A DNA stretch of 64,000 nucleotides from Blasia pusilla (lineage: Eukaryota; Marchantiophyta; Marchantiopsida; Blasiales). Below are positions 24,687-36,593 of the stretch, piece after piece. The position numbers and the translations under genes are program-made. Positions within the stretch are counted from its first letter, which is position 1. Every line of letters starts with the position of its first letter. The notes under the pieces were generated by a model that was not told the origin of the DNA, searched no databases, and worked only from the letters and a program-made list of their open reading frames with translations. The stretch spans positions 30,752,001 through 30,816,000 of the forward strand of contig CM114274.1 of assembly GCA_050084515.1 (NCBI GenBank), read 5' to 3'.

Positions 24687-25740
24687 TGAAGATTGAGTTA
24701 TAAACAAGCTTGTCGGACACACAAATTATTACATTTCGTATTCAAGCGAAGTAGGAAAGATTAATCGTGGTTAGTCAGTTAGCTAACTAGGGTTAGTTAA
24801 TCATAGTTAGTATAACTAGGGACTATGGTTAGGATTATGGTTAGGGTTGCTTGTGCATAACAATTACAAACGAGAAGCTAGATAAGCAAAATTACAATGT
24901 CTGGAAGTTTCCCATGAAAATTTTCTCATAGATCAAGAACAATAGACTCTATTCCAAATATCTACAAGGACGGAAAGCTTCAATTGAAACAATAATTACG
25001 CAAAGTAAGGAAGGATACAAGATGATTGTAGAAGATGATGATCTGATTTTGTTCACTCTTTAAGGCCTTCCAAAAGATTACAAGTCTTTTGAGACCTCTA
25101 ACTTTATGAGAGAGAAGTATATAATCTTTCAAGAGTACTTAGTCTCATAGTTAATTAGCAAGGAGATGTGTTTAGTCAAAGTAGTAGCTCGTCTAGTATG
25201 CAAGAGAATACTTTATTTGCAAGTAAAAAATCAAACATAGGAAGAGGTCATGGTAGAAGCTTTCGTGATCGTGGTGGACATCTAGCATATGGAGGACAAC
25301 AAAGAAAAAGGGGCGGACCTCACATGGATAAATCCTTTTATAGGACGCACATATGTCAAAGGACATGAACATGACCGTGAATTCAGATACAGACTTTATC
25401 CACATGCAACCTTATCATTAGTATGGAGCATGTGCATCGCAAATAGATAAGTCTATGGTATCCATGTTAGAGGAGACCCTTGAAGCGGGCTATGATTGGA
25501 AGTCCAAGGAGAAAAGACCTTGTTGTGACCCACCAAAGTTGAAACCTAGTCTATCTAGTAGCGAGACTAAGAATGGTGGAAAATTTGGTCACAGGTCTAA
25601 CACTAGGCAAGACATGCACGTGTCTTATGAGCAACCATAGGCGAGAAAAGGACATAGCTACTCATACAGAGAGAAGCAAGAAAATCAAGCTTTTAGACCT
25701 TGGAGCCAAGCGCCTAGTCAAGAAAGAGGATCAAGAAACA
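24687..25740 (+). pseudogene. Copia LTR and gag remnant
   Basis: TGAAGATTGAGTTATAAAC (24687) begins an LTR-like stretch with repeated GGTTAGTTA/TAGTTAGTA motifs, ending near 24860. It matches the LTRs at 26019 and 30778/31718. Gag-like frames follow (LDKQNYNVWKFPMKIFS; EDDDLILFTL; FRDRGGHLAYGGQQRK) with many stops. A hAT-like fragment (25315-25414) truncates it. Confidence 0.65.
25315..25414. mobile_element. hAT-like element fragment
   Basis: Retains the terminal GACTTTATCCACATGCAACC and subterminal GGACATG motifs of the family. The other end and the target duplication are missing. Confidence 0.65.
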
Positions 25741-26018
25741 TGTAAGTAGTCAAGATGGACAAGACGCGAAGAGGCTAGTCACGAAACGCAAAGGGCGCCA
25801 AGACAACCATCAAATATCAAAAGGGGAGTCAAGACGGCCACTATTCATCAAATAAATGAAGTATGGGTCTAGGATCCAAGATACCTTTGGGGAGCTGAGA
25901 ACCGTATAATTTGCAAGAAACCTCCGCCAAGCCATTTTGATGGTTAACTAGTCAAATACAAACCCTAAACGCATGTTTGTAAGTCATGAACCACATTTGG
26001 ATTAAGGGACAAAAATAT

Positions 26019-26634
26019 TAAAGATTGAATTATATTCATGCTTATTGGATACACGAATTGCTATATTTGGTACTAACATCAAGTAGGAAACCTTAATATT
26101 GGTTAGCTAGTTAAACACGATTATCTTAAATAGGGTTAGTTAACCAAAATTATAATAACTTGAGACTATGGCTAGGATTTATTAAGGTTGCTTGTACATA
26201 TCATATATAATTGAGACGCAAACCAGCCTCCACTCATTCTCTCATTGCAAAATTTTATTCGTCATGGTGGTGTATGTGTGTGAGAATTGTATCCCATCAA
26301 TTATAATGTTGCATAGGGACAAAGTCCATGTCCGCGAACGTGTCCATGTTCGTGGACTTACGTACATCCTATGGAAGGACTTGTCCATATGGTCCCACAT
26401 TCTCCTTTTTTCTCATTGCCCCGCACTTACCTATGTGTTCCATACTTTCTCGTTTCTTCCTCCCTCCATCCCCACACCCTCCCTCCTTATTACTTCACTC
26501 ACCATTGCCCTATCTTCCATCATCATGAACTATTAATCTGGGCCCCACATCTTGCAATCCATGTGGGCCTTAGGGGCGGACTTGTCTATTTTTGCGCAAC
26601 CACGATCAATTATATTTGTTTAGCAGTTTTTATA
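26019..26634 (+). repeat. Copia 5' LTR with nested hAT-like element
   Basis: Shares the opening (TAAAGATTGAATTATATTC) and the GGTTAGCTAGTTAAACACG core with the copies at 24687 and 31718. It ends TTTTTATA directly before the primer site. Confidence 0.7.
26304..26604. mobile_element. hAT-like non-autonomous element (301 bp), perfect 8-bp TSD
   Basis: TAATGTTGCATAGGGACAAA..TTTTTGCGCAACCACG, flanked by identical ATCAATTA at 26296-26303 and 26605-26612. The interior shares the 'TATGGAAGGACTTGTCC' and 'GGGCCCCAC' blocks with other copies. Confidence 0.93.
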
Positions 26635-26646
26635 TGGTATTAGAGT
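26635..26646 (+). other. Degenerate Copia primer binding site
   Basis: TGGTATTAGAGT differs from TGGTATCAGAGC by two C-to-T changes. Its position just after the LTR confirms the element boundary. Confidence 0.75.
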
Positions 26647-27860
26647 GATAAGAAAGCATTAATTGAAATTCTTCGTATTTGAGGAGAGAATGGAGGCGAG
26701 AGAAGGAAAATTTTCACTTTGGGGGAAGGAAATTTCAATTAGAGCTCATTGGTAGAAAATTCATGCAAAGGTATGAGAGTGTTAAAACTTGGAGACTTTT
26801 TCAAAGACTTTTCCGATTGATTCAGAATTTCTTTTTCCGTATTAGTTAGAATGACATTGAAATCTTGTTCTTACTATCTCGTAGAGCTCGTTGAGGGCTT
26901 TCCAACACATCCAACATCTTTTGATTTTGATATTTTCAGCTCTTACAATAGCAATTTTAGTATATGAAAGTACAATTAATGAAGGAAGATTGCGCAATTT
27001 GCTCTCTATAGGCCAGTTTCGACTTGTTCTTCCATACATTTGGTTAATTAAGGCAAATTTTAAGTCAATTTCTATGTAGGAATTATCCATGCTTCAATTG
27101 GAATAGTCGAGAGCCTGAAATTAGAATTTGTGAGTAAAATCAATCATGATGAAAAATTCCTTAACAAAAATCTCGGATGAGAAGCTAGATAAGTAGAATT
27201 ATAATTTCTTGAAGTTTTGCATGAAGAAATTTCTCATGGATCAAGAACTATGGGATCTTCTTATAGGTGATGAGGCCAACAGACTTTAATCTTTATTCAC
27301 TCTTCAAGATCTTCCAAAAGATCAGAAGTCTTTTGAGAGAAAAGTATCCAACTTTTCAAGAGTTAGTCCCATTGTTAATTAGTGAGGAGATGCATCTACT
27401 TGGCAACAGTAGCTCACATAGTATGCAAGAGAGTGCAAATAATGGATCAAACAAAGGCAGAGGTCGTGATAGAAGCTCCTCTAGTCGTGATGGATATCAA
27501 ACATATGAAGGAAGATTCACTCAACATAACTTCACTTAGTCAACTATGAACAAATACCAAACATAATCACAAGGTGGTAATAGTGGAAACCATTAGGATC
27601 AAGGTTAGTAGCAGAGGTGTCTTTGGATCTTGAAATTATTGTAGGATGTAGAGTCACTATGCAAAATTTTGCTTCAAGAAGAAGGCAGATATGAGAGCGG
27701 GAGTTTTACGACAATAAAACTATGTGGAGCAACAAATCCAAGTGTTATATCAAACACAAAAACATTCAAAAATTGAGCACCTCTTAGTCATAACTCATAA
27801 TATGGGAGAAATGGTCAAGAAAGACTTGACAATAGATTGATACATCGACTCTGGTGCATC
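26647..27860 (+). pseudogene. Copia gag remnant
   Basis: Frames with stops: ISDEKLDK, NYNFLKFCMKKFLMDQELWD, and a decayed zinc knuckle ending HYAKFCFKKKAD near 27690. Relatives of the 24.9-25.7 kb gag by shared GRGRDRSSS-type stretches. Confidence 0.65.
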
Positions 27861-28790
27861 AAATCATATGACCCCACAAGCAAAATCGTTCAGTAGTATC
27901 AAGCTTATGAAAGGTCTTGCAATAGTGCTCGTAGAAGATGATGCTCAATATTATATCAGACATACTTGTAAAGTTCCAATAGCATCAGATGGTCTTTGTG
28001 CTCTTCGAAATATTCTTTATATTCCTACCATTGTAAGAAATTTGATCTCTTAAATAAATAGTAGAATAGGGTTATAAAGTGAAGTTTAACATAGATGGTT
28101 GTTTCATTAAAAAAATGGATGATTAGAGTATAATAGCCAAAGAAACAAGATTTAGAAAAAATGTTCAAATTAGACGTTTCTATGCCAGAGATTCAAATAG
28201 CAAAGTATGGTCAAATTGGCCAATAAGTCACATATCTCAATGTCTGGCATAAGAGAATTAGATATATAAATCTTCAAAGATTATAAAGTCTTTCATCATC
28301 TAATCTAGTACTAGGACTTCTTAAATTATCAAATCCTACTATGTTAGAGGTTGCCAATTTGGAAAACAAGCTAAATTTTCATCTCCAAAGCAAGATAAAA
28401 GAGCATCCAAGGTATTGGAGTCAATTCAGAGTAAGGTGTGGACAATATCACAACAAGTGGTTGTCAGTATTTTGTTTCATTTATTTATAACTTTTCTATG
28501 TATATATGGGTATACTCTCTAAAAGCCAATTCCACAATATTCTCAATATTCTAGATATTTAGAATTCTGATAGAGAATTATACTCGATAACACATTCTCA
28601 AATTATATTGTGATGGAGGAGGAGATTATGTTTCAACAGAGTTTGATGACTACTTACGTCAAAATGACATCCAATTACGAGTCACTTGCCGTTACACTCC
28701 ACAATAAAATGGATTGGTTAAGCGAAAGAATCGACATTTACTAAGATAGCATGAGCTATGCTGAATAAAATTATACTAGCATAATTCCAG
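27835..28790 (+). pseudogene. Copia protease and integrase remnants
   Basis: YIDSGASNHMTPQAKSFSSI (near 27845-27900, after a stop) is the retropepsin active site. LYIPTIVRNLIS ends its domain. Integrase-like pieces (RIRYINLQRL, then QNDIQLRVTCRYTPQ) follow in broken frames up to about 28790. Inactive. Confidence 0.6.
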
Positions 28791-29300
28791 TGCTATGCAC
28801 GGATGAAAATTACCGTGAGGAAAAGATATTTGTTAAATCTATCACATATTAATTTAGCTCTTTTGTTAGTGTTAAATATTATACCAAAAAGTATAAAGGA
28901 GGAGGGCAAAAAGTACATGTGCCAATATAAGAGGAAGGTTTCTTAAATCCCATCCTCTTTTAAGTATGTAGATACCTGAGGCGTATTGAACAAAGGCAGT
29001 AAAATTCACAATCTTCCTAATCGACTAAACTCCAACATTAGGAGTTTATGATAAGATTCCATTCAAAGTCTTCATAGGAAGTAAACTTGATTTTTCATTC
29101 TTTAAAGTCTTTGGTTGTATTTTTATGCTTATATTTCTTCTGAAAGATGTTAAGAATTGGATCCCAAATCTGAGAGATGTATCTTCATTGGCTACGCCCA
29201 TTAAAACTAAGGGATATAAGTGCTATATTCCGTCCTCTAGAAAGCTTATTATTAATTGCTATGTTTTTTTATGAGTTGAAGCCATAGTATGCTTCATCTG
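28791..29300 (+). other. Decayed Copia integrase tail and spacer
   Basis: Weak traces only, such as YDKIPFKVFIGSKLDFSFFK, resembling the Copia integrase tail motif. No intact frame. Confidence 0.4.
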
Positions 29301-29339
29301 AGCCTATTCCACCTCTAAACTTATCTTTTGAGAAGAAGA

Positions 29340-29709
29340 ATACGAATATAAGCCAACAGATATGTAGGAAGAGCTTGTTGCATTAAGATATGAGTAAACT
29401 TGGGAGCTATTTGATATACCTTCCGGTAAGGAAGCTATTGGATGCAAATGGGTTTACAAAGTCAAGCACAATCAAGATGGTATAGTGAAAAGATACAAAA
29501 CTAGATTGGTAGCCAAGGGCTATGCACAACCATATGGCATTGTTTAAGAGGAGACATATAGCCATGTTGTAAAGATGAAAACTATAAGAATATTGGTTAT
29601 AGTTATAGTGAGTAAGAAGTGGAGACTACATCCCATAGACGTCAAGAATGCCTTCTTAAATTGAGATCTACATGAGGACGTTTTTATGGCTCAACCACTT
29701 AAATATGAG
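29340..29709 (+). pseudogene. Copia reverse transcriptase, N-terminal half
   Basis: EAIGCKWVYKVKHNQDG, KTRLVAKGYAQPYGIV and IDVKNAFLN are typical RT_pol2 motifs, with several stops between. The frame is then cut by a hAT-like fragment at 29710. Confidence 0.75.
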
Positions 29710-29896
29710 CAAGAAAGCATATGGACAAAGTCCGTGTCCGTGGATATATATATGTTCGTGGACTTATGTCCATCTTATGGAAGGACTTGTCCGTATGGGC
29801 TCCACCTTTCCCTTCTTTCTCATTCCCCTTACTTGCCTTCGTGTTCCATATTCCCCCATTTCTTCCTCCCTCCACCTCCACTCCCTCCTCCCTCAT
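29710..29896. mobile_element. hAT-like element fragment (one end)
   Basis: CAAGAAAGCATATGGACAAAGTCCG and the 'CATCTTATGGAAGGACTTGTCC' block match the 58951-59272 copy. The right terminus is missing. Confidence 0.75.
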
Positions 29897-29959
29897 TGTG
29901 TTGGAGAGAGCATGTCATTATTATAACGATAATATACTCTTCATATGCTTTCAAAATAT

Positions 29960-30777
29960 GGTATGACGGCTTGTAAGTCAATCTCTACATCGTTGGACTA
30001 GAGTGTGAAGTTAAGAGTAGATATAGGAAATTTTCTTGGAGATTCTATTATATACAAGCATATGGTTAGAAGTTTGATCTATCTCACTGTAACTAGGCCA
30101 GACTTTAGCTATGTAGTTAGGCTAGTGAGTTAGATCATGCAAGCATCTCGGAAACCTCACCTTGATGTTGTGAGAAGGATTATGTGATATACGAAATTCT
30201 TTGTTCAATTTGGGCTTCAATTTGAACCTTCTCTGAGTTTACAATTACATGGATTTAGTGAAGCTAATTGGGCAAGAAATGTATCTAATAGATCCTCTAC
30301 ATGTGGTTATTCTTGTGAAGTTTGTCATTCTATTACAACGGTTCATCTTTGAAAACGTTCTTATAAGTTGGGCTTCAAAGAAGCAATCTACATTTGCTTT
30401 ATCTTCAATAAAGGCTAAGTGTAGAGGAGCAACCAATGTAGTATATGAGGCGGTGTGGCTTCATCGATTACTTAGGATTAATCGCTGAGATTTTTGTTAG
30501 TCATTTAGGAGTCAAGACCTAGTGTAATATATACCGAGAACATTAGTAGCATCAAGCTTGCTCATAAACATGTGTTTCATACTCAAAAAAAGCATATTGA
30601 GATGGACTATCACTTAATTAGAGATAAAGTGCTTGTAAAAGAAATTGTTCTTGTGTATATAGGTACAGATTAGCAAAGTTTTGATATCTCTACAAAGGTA
30701 TTCCCTAGAGATAAGTTTGAGATATTTAGAAATGATTTAGGTGTTAGAGATATTGATATGAATTTAAGGAGCATTAT
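29960..30777 (+). pseudogene. Copia RT C-terminus and RNase H
   Basis: MVRSLIYLTVTRPDFSYVV (about 30060-30120), HLDVVRRIM, then ISWASKKQSTFALSSIKAKC and VVYEAVWLHRLLRIN (30360-30480), ending HVFHTQKKHIEMDYHLIRDK and KFEIFRNDLGV. Stops at several points. The 3' LTR starts directly after at 30778. Confidence 0.75.
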
Positions 30778-30810
30778 TGAAGATTGAGTCACAGTGTTTA
30801 AGCATGTTGG
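30778..30810 (+). repeat. Copia 3' LTR, first segment
   Basis: TGAAGATTGAGTCAC..TTTAAGCATGTTGG matches the LTR start at 24687, then stops where Gypsy sequence begins. The remainder resumes near 31718. Confidence 0.6.
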
Positions 30811-31717
30811 CTATGGAGAGCCAGAGTGTGGAGACTTCGATGGCGAGGTCTAGTGGAGAGTCCTTGGATCCCAAGGCCAGTGAGGAGACGACAAGTGGCC
30901 GAGATATTCATGATGATGGAGTTGTCTTGGAGTACCTTTGTACTGGCAGCGTTGCGAGCACTATGGGTGCTAGAGAGCGAGATCGGATCCTACAGCGGGC
31001 CAGGCGGTTCGTTGGGAGGGGACACATGTTTTGAGGGTTTGGGAGGATGGCAGAGTACGCGTAGTGCCACACATCCTTCGCTGAGAGCACGACTAGTACA
31101 GCATGCCCACGAGGAGTTGGGTCACTTTGGGGTGAAGCGGACGTACAACTTGCTCCAAATTCAGTATTGGTGGCGAGTCATGAAGACTAACGTTCACCAG
31201 TTTGTTGCCAAGTGCATGGTGTGTGATCAGGTCCGAGCATTGTTCAATGCTCCGACTCCACAGTTGCATCCATTACCGATCATGGGCTTAGGATATAGAT
31301 GGAGTTTGGATTTTGCAGGACCTTTGTCTTTGACGGAGCGTCACAGTCGTTATGTGTTGGTGATGGTCGAGCACTTCTCGAAGCGGATCAAGTTTATTGC
31401 ATTTCGAGACAAAGCGAGTGAGGGAGTAGCTTATGCCTTCCTTGACAGAGTGTTAAGTCATTATGGCACACCGGCTGAGGTGTTGACAGACGAGGGTACC
31501 AAGTTTCGCGATGAGTTCCAGGCCTTGTGTGATCAGGCGCTCATCGACCATAGTACGACTTTGCGAGATCATCCCAAGGCAGATGAATTAGCGGAGAGAG
31601 TTGTGCAGATGGTGAAGAGGGGTTTACGCAAGTATGGCTTGCAAAGAGGTCACCTAGGAGATTGGGACCTCTAGTTGCCCTGGTTGGCGATGGGATACAC
31701 ATTCATCAGGCAAGCAT
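30811..31717 (+). mobile_element. Gypsy fragment (linker plus integrase) inside the Copia LTR
   Basis: LTR sequence breaks near 30811 and resumes near 31718 with ATATTTAGTACTC, as in the other copies. Between them is only the linker-integrase part of the methyltransferase-bearing Gypsy family: RDIHDDGVVLEYL, ARERDRILQRARR and the integrase. It has no LTR of its own. Confidence 0.7.
30826..31674 (+). CDS. Gypsy integrase, near-complete open frame (282 aa)
   Basis: HAHEELGHFGVKRTY..CMVCDQV is the HHCC zinc domain. WSLDFAGPLSLTERHSRYVL gives the first catalytic Asp, LTDEGTKFRDEFQ the second, and HPKADELAERVVQ the glutamate, so the DDE triad is complete. It ends GLRKYGLQRGHLGDWDL, then a TAG and a short matching tail (LPWLAMGY). 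The first 70 residues are in the wrong frame relative to the family linker (RDIHDDG.. in the neighbouring frame), so the ATG is not authentic and one frameshift lies near 31030. It matches the integrase of the element at 36-43 kb. Expression is unlikely. Confidence 0.8.
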   Translation: MWRLRWRGLVESPWIPRPVRRRQVAEIFMMMELSWSTFVLAALRALWVLESEIGSYSGPGGSLGGDTCFEGLGGWQSTRSATHPSLRARLVQHAHEELGHFGVKRTYNLLQIQYWWRVMKTNVHQFVAKCMVCDQVRALFNAPTPQLHPLPIMGLGYRWSLDFAGPLSLTERHSRYVLVMVEHFSKRIKFIAFRDKASEGVAYAFLDRVLSHYGTPAEVLTDEGTKFRDEFQALCDQALIDHSTTLRDHPKADELAERVVQMVKRGLRKYGLQRGHLGDWDL

Positions 31718-31915
31718 CATCGAATATATAAACTTCTATATTTAGTACTCATACGAAGTTTAATTTTGGTTAGTTAGTTAAGCACTATTATCTTAATTAT
31801 GGTTAGTTAACTATAAATAGTATAACTCAAGATCGTGTGTGTGGAGGGAAACACTCTCTCTTCCTATCTATGCACTTTTAATATCAGTAATGTATATTGT
31901 ATGTTTAGCCATATT
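31718..31915 (+). repeat. Copia 3' LTR, second segment
   Basis: Contains TTAGTTAGTTAAGCACTATT and ACTATAAATAGTATAACTC, matching 26080-26180 and 24770-24830. The right limit is approximate. Confidence 0.6.
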
Positions 31916-31929
31916 TAAGGTTGTGAGTG

Positions 31930-34340
31930 GGGAGATTATTTAAGATACACCTTGTGGGATTAGCCGCAACACTGGATTCAACGAGCAAAAGGATAAAGTG
32001 GATCATGAGTAAGGGAGTTAATATGCACTTTAAAAGACTTGGTGTTAAGACTTTGTGATAGTTTCTTAATCGTGTCTTTACCAAATACAAAACTACTAGA
32101 TGGACCTTTAAGACCCAACCAAAATATTTGAATCGCAAAGTTTAAGGTGTATTGTTCTTTGTAGAGATAGAAAGAAGGATAAATGGGTGAGAATTTACAT
32201 TGCCCTTCCATTGAAATTCTGCTTCATCTTGAACACCCATTTGCATGAAATCATCTTTATCTAAGTTATGAAAGATTAACTAACTTCCAAGTTTGTTGCT
32301 TCTCCAAGGATATAAGCTCTTCATCTATAGGTTCATCCTACATTGGCTTCTTAAGCGGCTCCTTAAGAGTGCTCTACTTCTAAGCATATAGAATCTCCAA
32401 CATGTTTGCATAATAAAGAATCAAGAAGCCATCATGTATAAATATCTCCACATGAATTTTTATCCTCTTGAAGCTTCAAGTATAGAAGTCCAATAAGCTA
32501 GAATCCTTTGGCCCATCACCTCTTGGAACATCTGCTTCATGGAGTGTTCTATATCTTCCATCTCATGATTCACTTGATAGAATCACTTCTGGTCTCAACC
32601 TTCCACATCATGGATTCCCATACTTCTAAGAGTTGATAATCCCTCATGGCCCTCTATTAGTATTGTTGGATAATGACCCTTAATCATCCCTTCCTAGATT
32701 TTTTCCTAACAACCTAAAGTGAATTTGGTTTCTCATACCATGACTTCATTTCATCAAAAACCATATTTTTACAAGTGCAAAAGTACTTAATAGAAGGATT
32801 GTAACATCTATAATCCTTAGAATCAATAGGTGAGCCTAAGAAGATACACCTTCCTCAACTAGATTCTTGAAGTTCTTAAACATCTAAAATACTTCTAATT
32901 TTGCTTTCAAGAAGTATATCTATATTCTTCTACACAAATAACTTATCAAGGATACAAAGTACTCGTGCGACTAAAAGTATGTACAAGCTCTAGTATTATG
33001 GATGCACGCTTACTTTTGGTTGGAATGGCTACCTTGCTTGTTTTCCAAATTGATGAGCAAGACAAACTTCTAAAAGAGTACTATAAAAAATTGAAAGATG
33101 GTAATCTTATTACCATATTATAGTTTGGCATAATCTTCAATCTTTGATGGTCCATGTATTATATCCTCTTAAGCCAAGTTTCCAAATCTTATACTTTAGG
33201 ACCACTCTATTTGTACACTTTTAATTCAACAACAAATAGAGTAGCATCTAATGTGGATTTCCTACTATAAATACTTCTCCTCCAAGTAAAGCTTTGGCTC
33301 TATGGGATTCTATTATGGAAGAAGTCTTGATCTAATCTCGTTCTACTTCTTCAAGCACTCTTTGGGATAATGACCTTTGATCTTCTAGTAGTTATTAGAT
33401 CCAAATGGTTGATGACCTTGATTTTTGGTATTCCCTTTACCTCTTAATCTTGAAACACATAAACATCCAAATGCATTGATTTATTGCTTGTAGGGCCTGC
33501 TTGAACGGGCAACAAGATCTGGGCAAGTAAAACAAATCATGAATAAATACCAAAGTCCCTTGCATGAAATAAATGCTTGGAGTCAAATATTCATGGTTGT
33601 TTTTGAATCGTCCCCTTCCTCTGCCAAAGTTTTTCGATCATATTATTGTGGTTATTGTTGTCGTTTCTCATCTTAGTAGCTCTATTTCCATTATTCTCAA
33701 CCTTGAGAACCAAAGCTTTACTTATAATTTTGGTTTCCACAACGAGAATTTTGATTTCTATCTCTTATGAGATAATATCCTTTTTCCTACAAACTTCTTG
33801 AAGAAACATTAGGCCCTAATTGCATCTATTCATTGATTAACAATAGGATCCATTTTTTAAATTAGGGGAATGTATCATTGATAGAAATAGGTTTTTTTTA
33901 AAGGCATGTACTCCTTTTCTAATTCTTGGAGTATGATTATAAGGCAATCATCACCATCATCATCATCATCATCTACTATAAAAACTCCAACACTATCTAA
34001 GTGATCAAGAATAGTTCTAATTCTAATGATATAATTTGCCACATTCTATCATCGTTTCCTAATGCCATTCAAGTATTGCTTCAACTACCATCTCCTATTT
34101 TTAGGTCTTCCCACATCTTGAATATGACCTGTCACAAATGCATTTATGATAATTGTTATATAGTGGAATAGTTACAACCCATGCTTTACAAAGGATAATG
34201 ATCATGATCCCCAAAAATCCCCCAAAAAAAAGTGGTCACACTATAAAAATATTTTACTGTCATCCTAGTATTATCAAGAATACAAGTGTTTAGAATCAAG
34301 AAGTTATAATATTAGATCAATATAGATAACCTAATAGTAT
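31930..34340 (-). pseudogene. Copia remnant, minus strand, very decayed
   Basis: Traces of gag near 33850-34120 on the minus strand (WNVANYIIRIRTILDHLDSV followed by an aspartate run coded by the ATC repeat). Less certain protease/integrase-like pieces lie between 32 and 33.8 kb. Stops everywhere. The order suggests a 5' end near 34.3 kb. Confidence 0.45.
33948..33973. repeat. (ATC)n microsatellite
   Basis: About 26 bases of ATC repeat with one interruption. On the minus strand it would code an Asp run within the gag remnant. Confidence 0.85.
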
Positions 34341-34353
34341 GCATTATTAATTT

Positions 34354-35328
34354 ATTAGCTTGTACGTGGATAAATTCCATATCCATGGACTTACTATCGT
34401 CCTATGGAAGGACTTGTTTGTGTGGACCCCACCTCCTCCACTTGCCCTCGTGCAAGGCGCACGAAAATGGACTTGTTCATCCGTGACTCAAACTTATCCG
34501 AAGTAGTCTGCAGATGTGCTAAACTGATCCCCCGCCTAAGTTTTTTGGGTACCTAGATCGCTCGCACGGGCTCGAGAATCGGGGTGTGGGCCACAGACTG
34601 AACGAACGTGCAGGTTGTAGGCTTGACATGGGCGGGATGCGGGCCCAACTCAAGCCAATGTAGGAAAGTGCACGCTCAATGCACACTAACACACAGGCTC
34701 GATGTGGGCTTCATGCGAACCTTGTCAACTAATACGCGTGCCATGTGTAGACTAAGACGCGAGCGCGGGAAGGCTTGGTGCGAGCCATGTGGGTGGGTAC
34801 GGGCACATGCGTACCAATAGGGTTGGATGCAACCCTAGGCTTGATCAAGCAAGGTGCAAGCTTAGGCTCGGGTTAGATAGACTGGGTATGTGCTAGGCAA
34901 GCCTGATGCATTTTGGTGGACCCGGCCGGGCGTGACGCAAGCTAGATGCGGGCTAGAAAGTGAGTGTAAAAAAACGGCCCATATGTCATTGGGCTTGGGT
35001 ATGGGCTAGCTGAGTCTGGGTCTATGCAACAAGCGGCGAGAATCTAGGCCAGCTTAAACATATATGTCCTAGGAATGAACATCATTCCGCGAACACAGAC
35101 TTTGTCTGTGTGCAACCTTGTCCCTATGTCCCACACTTGCCTGCCATGCCACTTTCTTCCTCCATCCCCACTCTCTCTCCCTCTCTCCCTCTCCCCTTAC
35201 TTCCCCGCCCATCCTCACCCTACCTCCCAACATTAGCAGTATGAGCCCCACCTCTTGCAACCCATGTGCGCGAACTTGTTTGCTTATGTCCATCTTAGAG
35301 GCGTACTCATATTTTTTTTGCAATCATG
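34354..35328. mobile_element. hAT-like element with a GC-rich relative nested inside
   Basis: The left part (to about 34452) and right part (35121-35328, ending TTTTGCAATCATG) together resemble the 58951-59272 copy. Between them, 34453-35120 starts CAAGGCGCACGAAAATGGAC, ends GTGTGCAACCTTG and shares GC-rich interior with 22933-23260. No convincing target duplication survives, so the nesting is inferred from block order. Confidence 0.6.
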
Positions 35329-35336
35329 ATAGATTA

Positions 35337-35950
35337 CCTATGTTGCTCTCTTTTTCCACACTGTGACATTGGGGTTGGTAGAGTCTCCTCTAGATTTGGA
35401 TTTACTGCCCATGATCAAATCCCATTTTCATGACCCAAAAAGAAGTTTTTTCATCATTAATTTTCATGCATAATGTTTTTTCTAGTTCAATTCCTCTCTT
35501 GTTACAATTAAGATTGATTCAAAAATCCAGGAACTAAATTGGAAAATATCCATTTAATTCTAAGGATTTGAAAATTGAAATTGGGGCTTTGCATTATTAC
35601 ATGAGCAAAAACTGCAAATTCTTGCTGACTATACCTACATTTGTATTGTATTACTATCAAATCCAAATATGAGAGAAATTATGAATAATTTTAATTTCTT
35701 CCAAGAGGTTTTTTAACAAGAAAATGACTTAGCCATTTCCTTATGTTTTCTATTTTGGCGCCTGAAATCAAAAGCCTATGGAATTTTCAAAAGGCATGAA
35801 ATTGAATAACCATAATAGACGACGACTTTCGTTGCTTATACATCAAATTAAATGATTTTGCCTTTCTAAGATCTTCTTTGGCTGGAAATCAATATTTGTG
35901 TCACTCCAAGAGAAATTTTTCCTTAACGGGTAAAATTCTTCTCTTGATCT
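35337..35950. other. Intergenic, AT-rich, nothing recognised
   Basis: No coding pattern or repeat copy seen. Confidence 0.5.
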
Positions 35951-35954
35951 CCTT

Positions 35955-36591
35955 TCTCATGCGCATACACATTGCTACATAACATATATCGTTGTCACCA
36001 AACATACACACAAACACGCACGATCCCATGCTAACTCATGACATCCAAACAACAAAACGAGGAGTACCAAATTATCTCCAATCAAATAGATCAAATCTCT
36101 CTCAACATCTTACACCAAGCTCTCCATGATGTGCACTCTCTCTTATTTCAAACCAAACCCACTCTCCTAATGAGAGGCTTGGGTTACACACACAAGGCAA
36201 GGAGGACCATAGCTCGGCCGCCTCATGCCAAGAGATTCAACAAAGAGAGAATGAGCTCTCTCTCTCTCTCTCTCTCTGAGGTATACCCCTTCCCTCTCCC
36301 AAGATCTCTCCTCGGTAACCTATGTTCACAGATCATCTCCTTCACTCTTGACCTACTCTAGCGGGTCAAGGGCTACTTCCCAAAGTAGAAAGTCAACTAT
36401 ACCAAAACGGTAACTCAACCAAAATTGTAAGTTTCTCAAAATGGCTCCAAATGAGCCGAAACAAAGGGAAAACGTGCTCTCTCAGATTAATCGTGGCCTC
36501 AGCAAGTTATCTTCAACTTCATGAGGTTGTCATCTAGTATCTACGAAGGCGCTATACTAGATCTCGCCAATCTATCCTAAAAGATATGACA
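35955..36591 (-). repeat. Gypsy LTR (left, 3' LTR)
   Basis: Shares 'CACACAAACACGCACGATCC', 'ATGAGAGGCTTGGGTTACAC', 'CCAAATGAGCCGAAAC' and the ending 'CTAAAAGATATGACA' with the copies at 43.2 and 57 kb. Includes a short CT run at 36257-36277. Confidence 0.75.
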
Positions 36592-36593
36592 AC

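Larger units (their letters stand above)
26019..31915 (+). mobile_element. Copia element, decayed, with nested insertions
   Basis: 5' LTR (26019-26634) is followed directly by a degenerate tRNA-Met primer site. Then come plus-strand gag, protease, integrase, RT and RNase H remnants, and a 3' LTR starting TGAAGATTGAG at 30778. The 5' LTR contains a hAT-like element (26304-26604). The 3' LTR is split by a Gypsy fragment (about 30811-31717) and ends near 31915. A third hAT-like piece (29710-29896) lies in RT. Confidence 0.8.

Noticed and set aside
34600-34900. Possible gene in the GC-rich stretch
   Set aside because: It matches the interior of the GC-rich hAT-like subtype at 22.9-23.3 kb and has no sustained frame.
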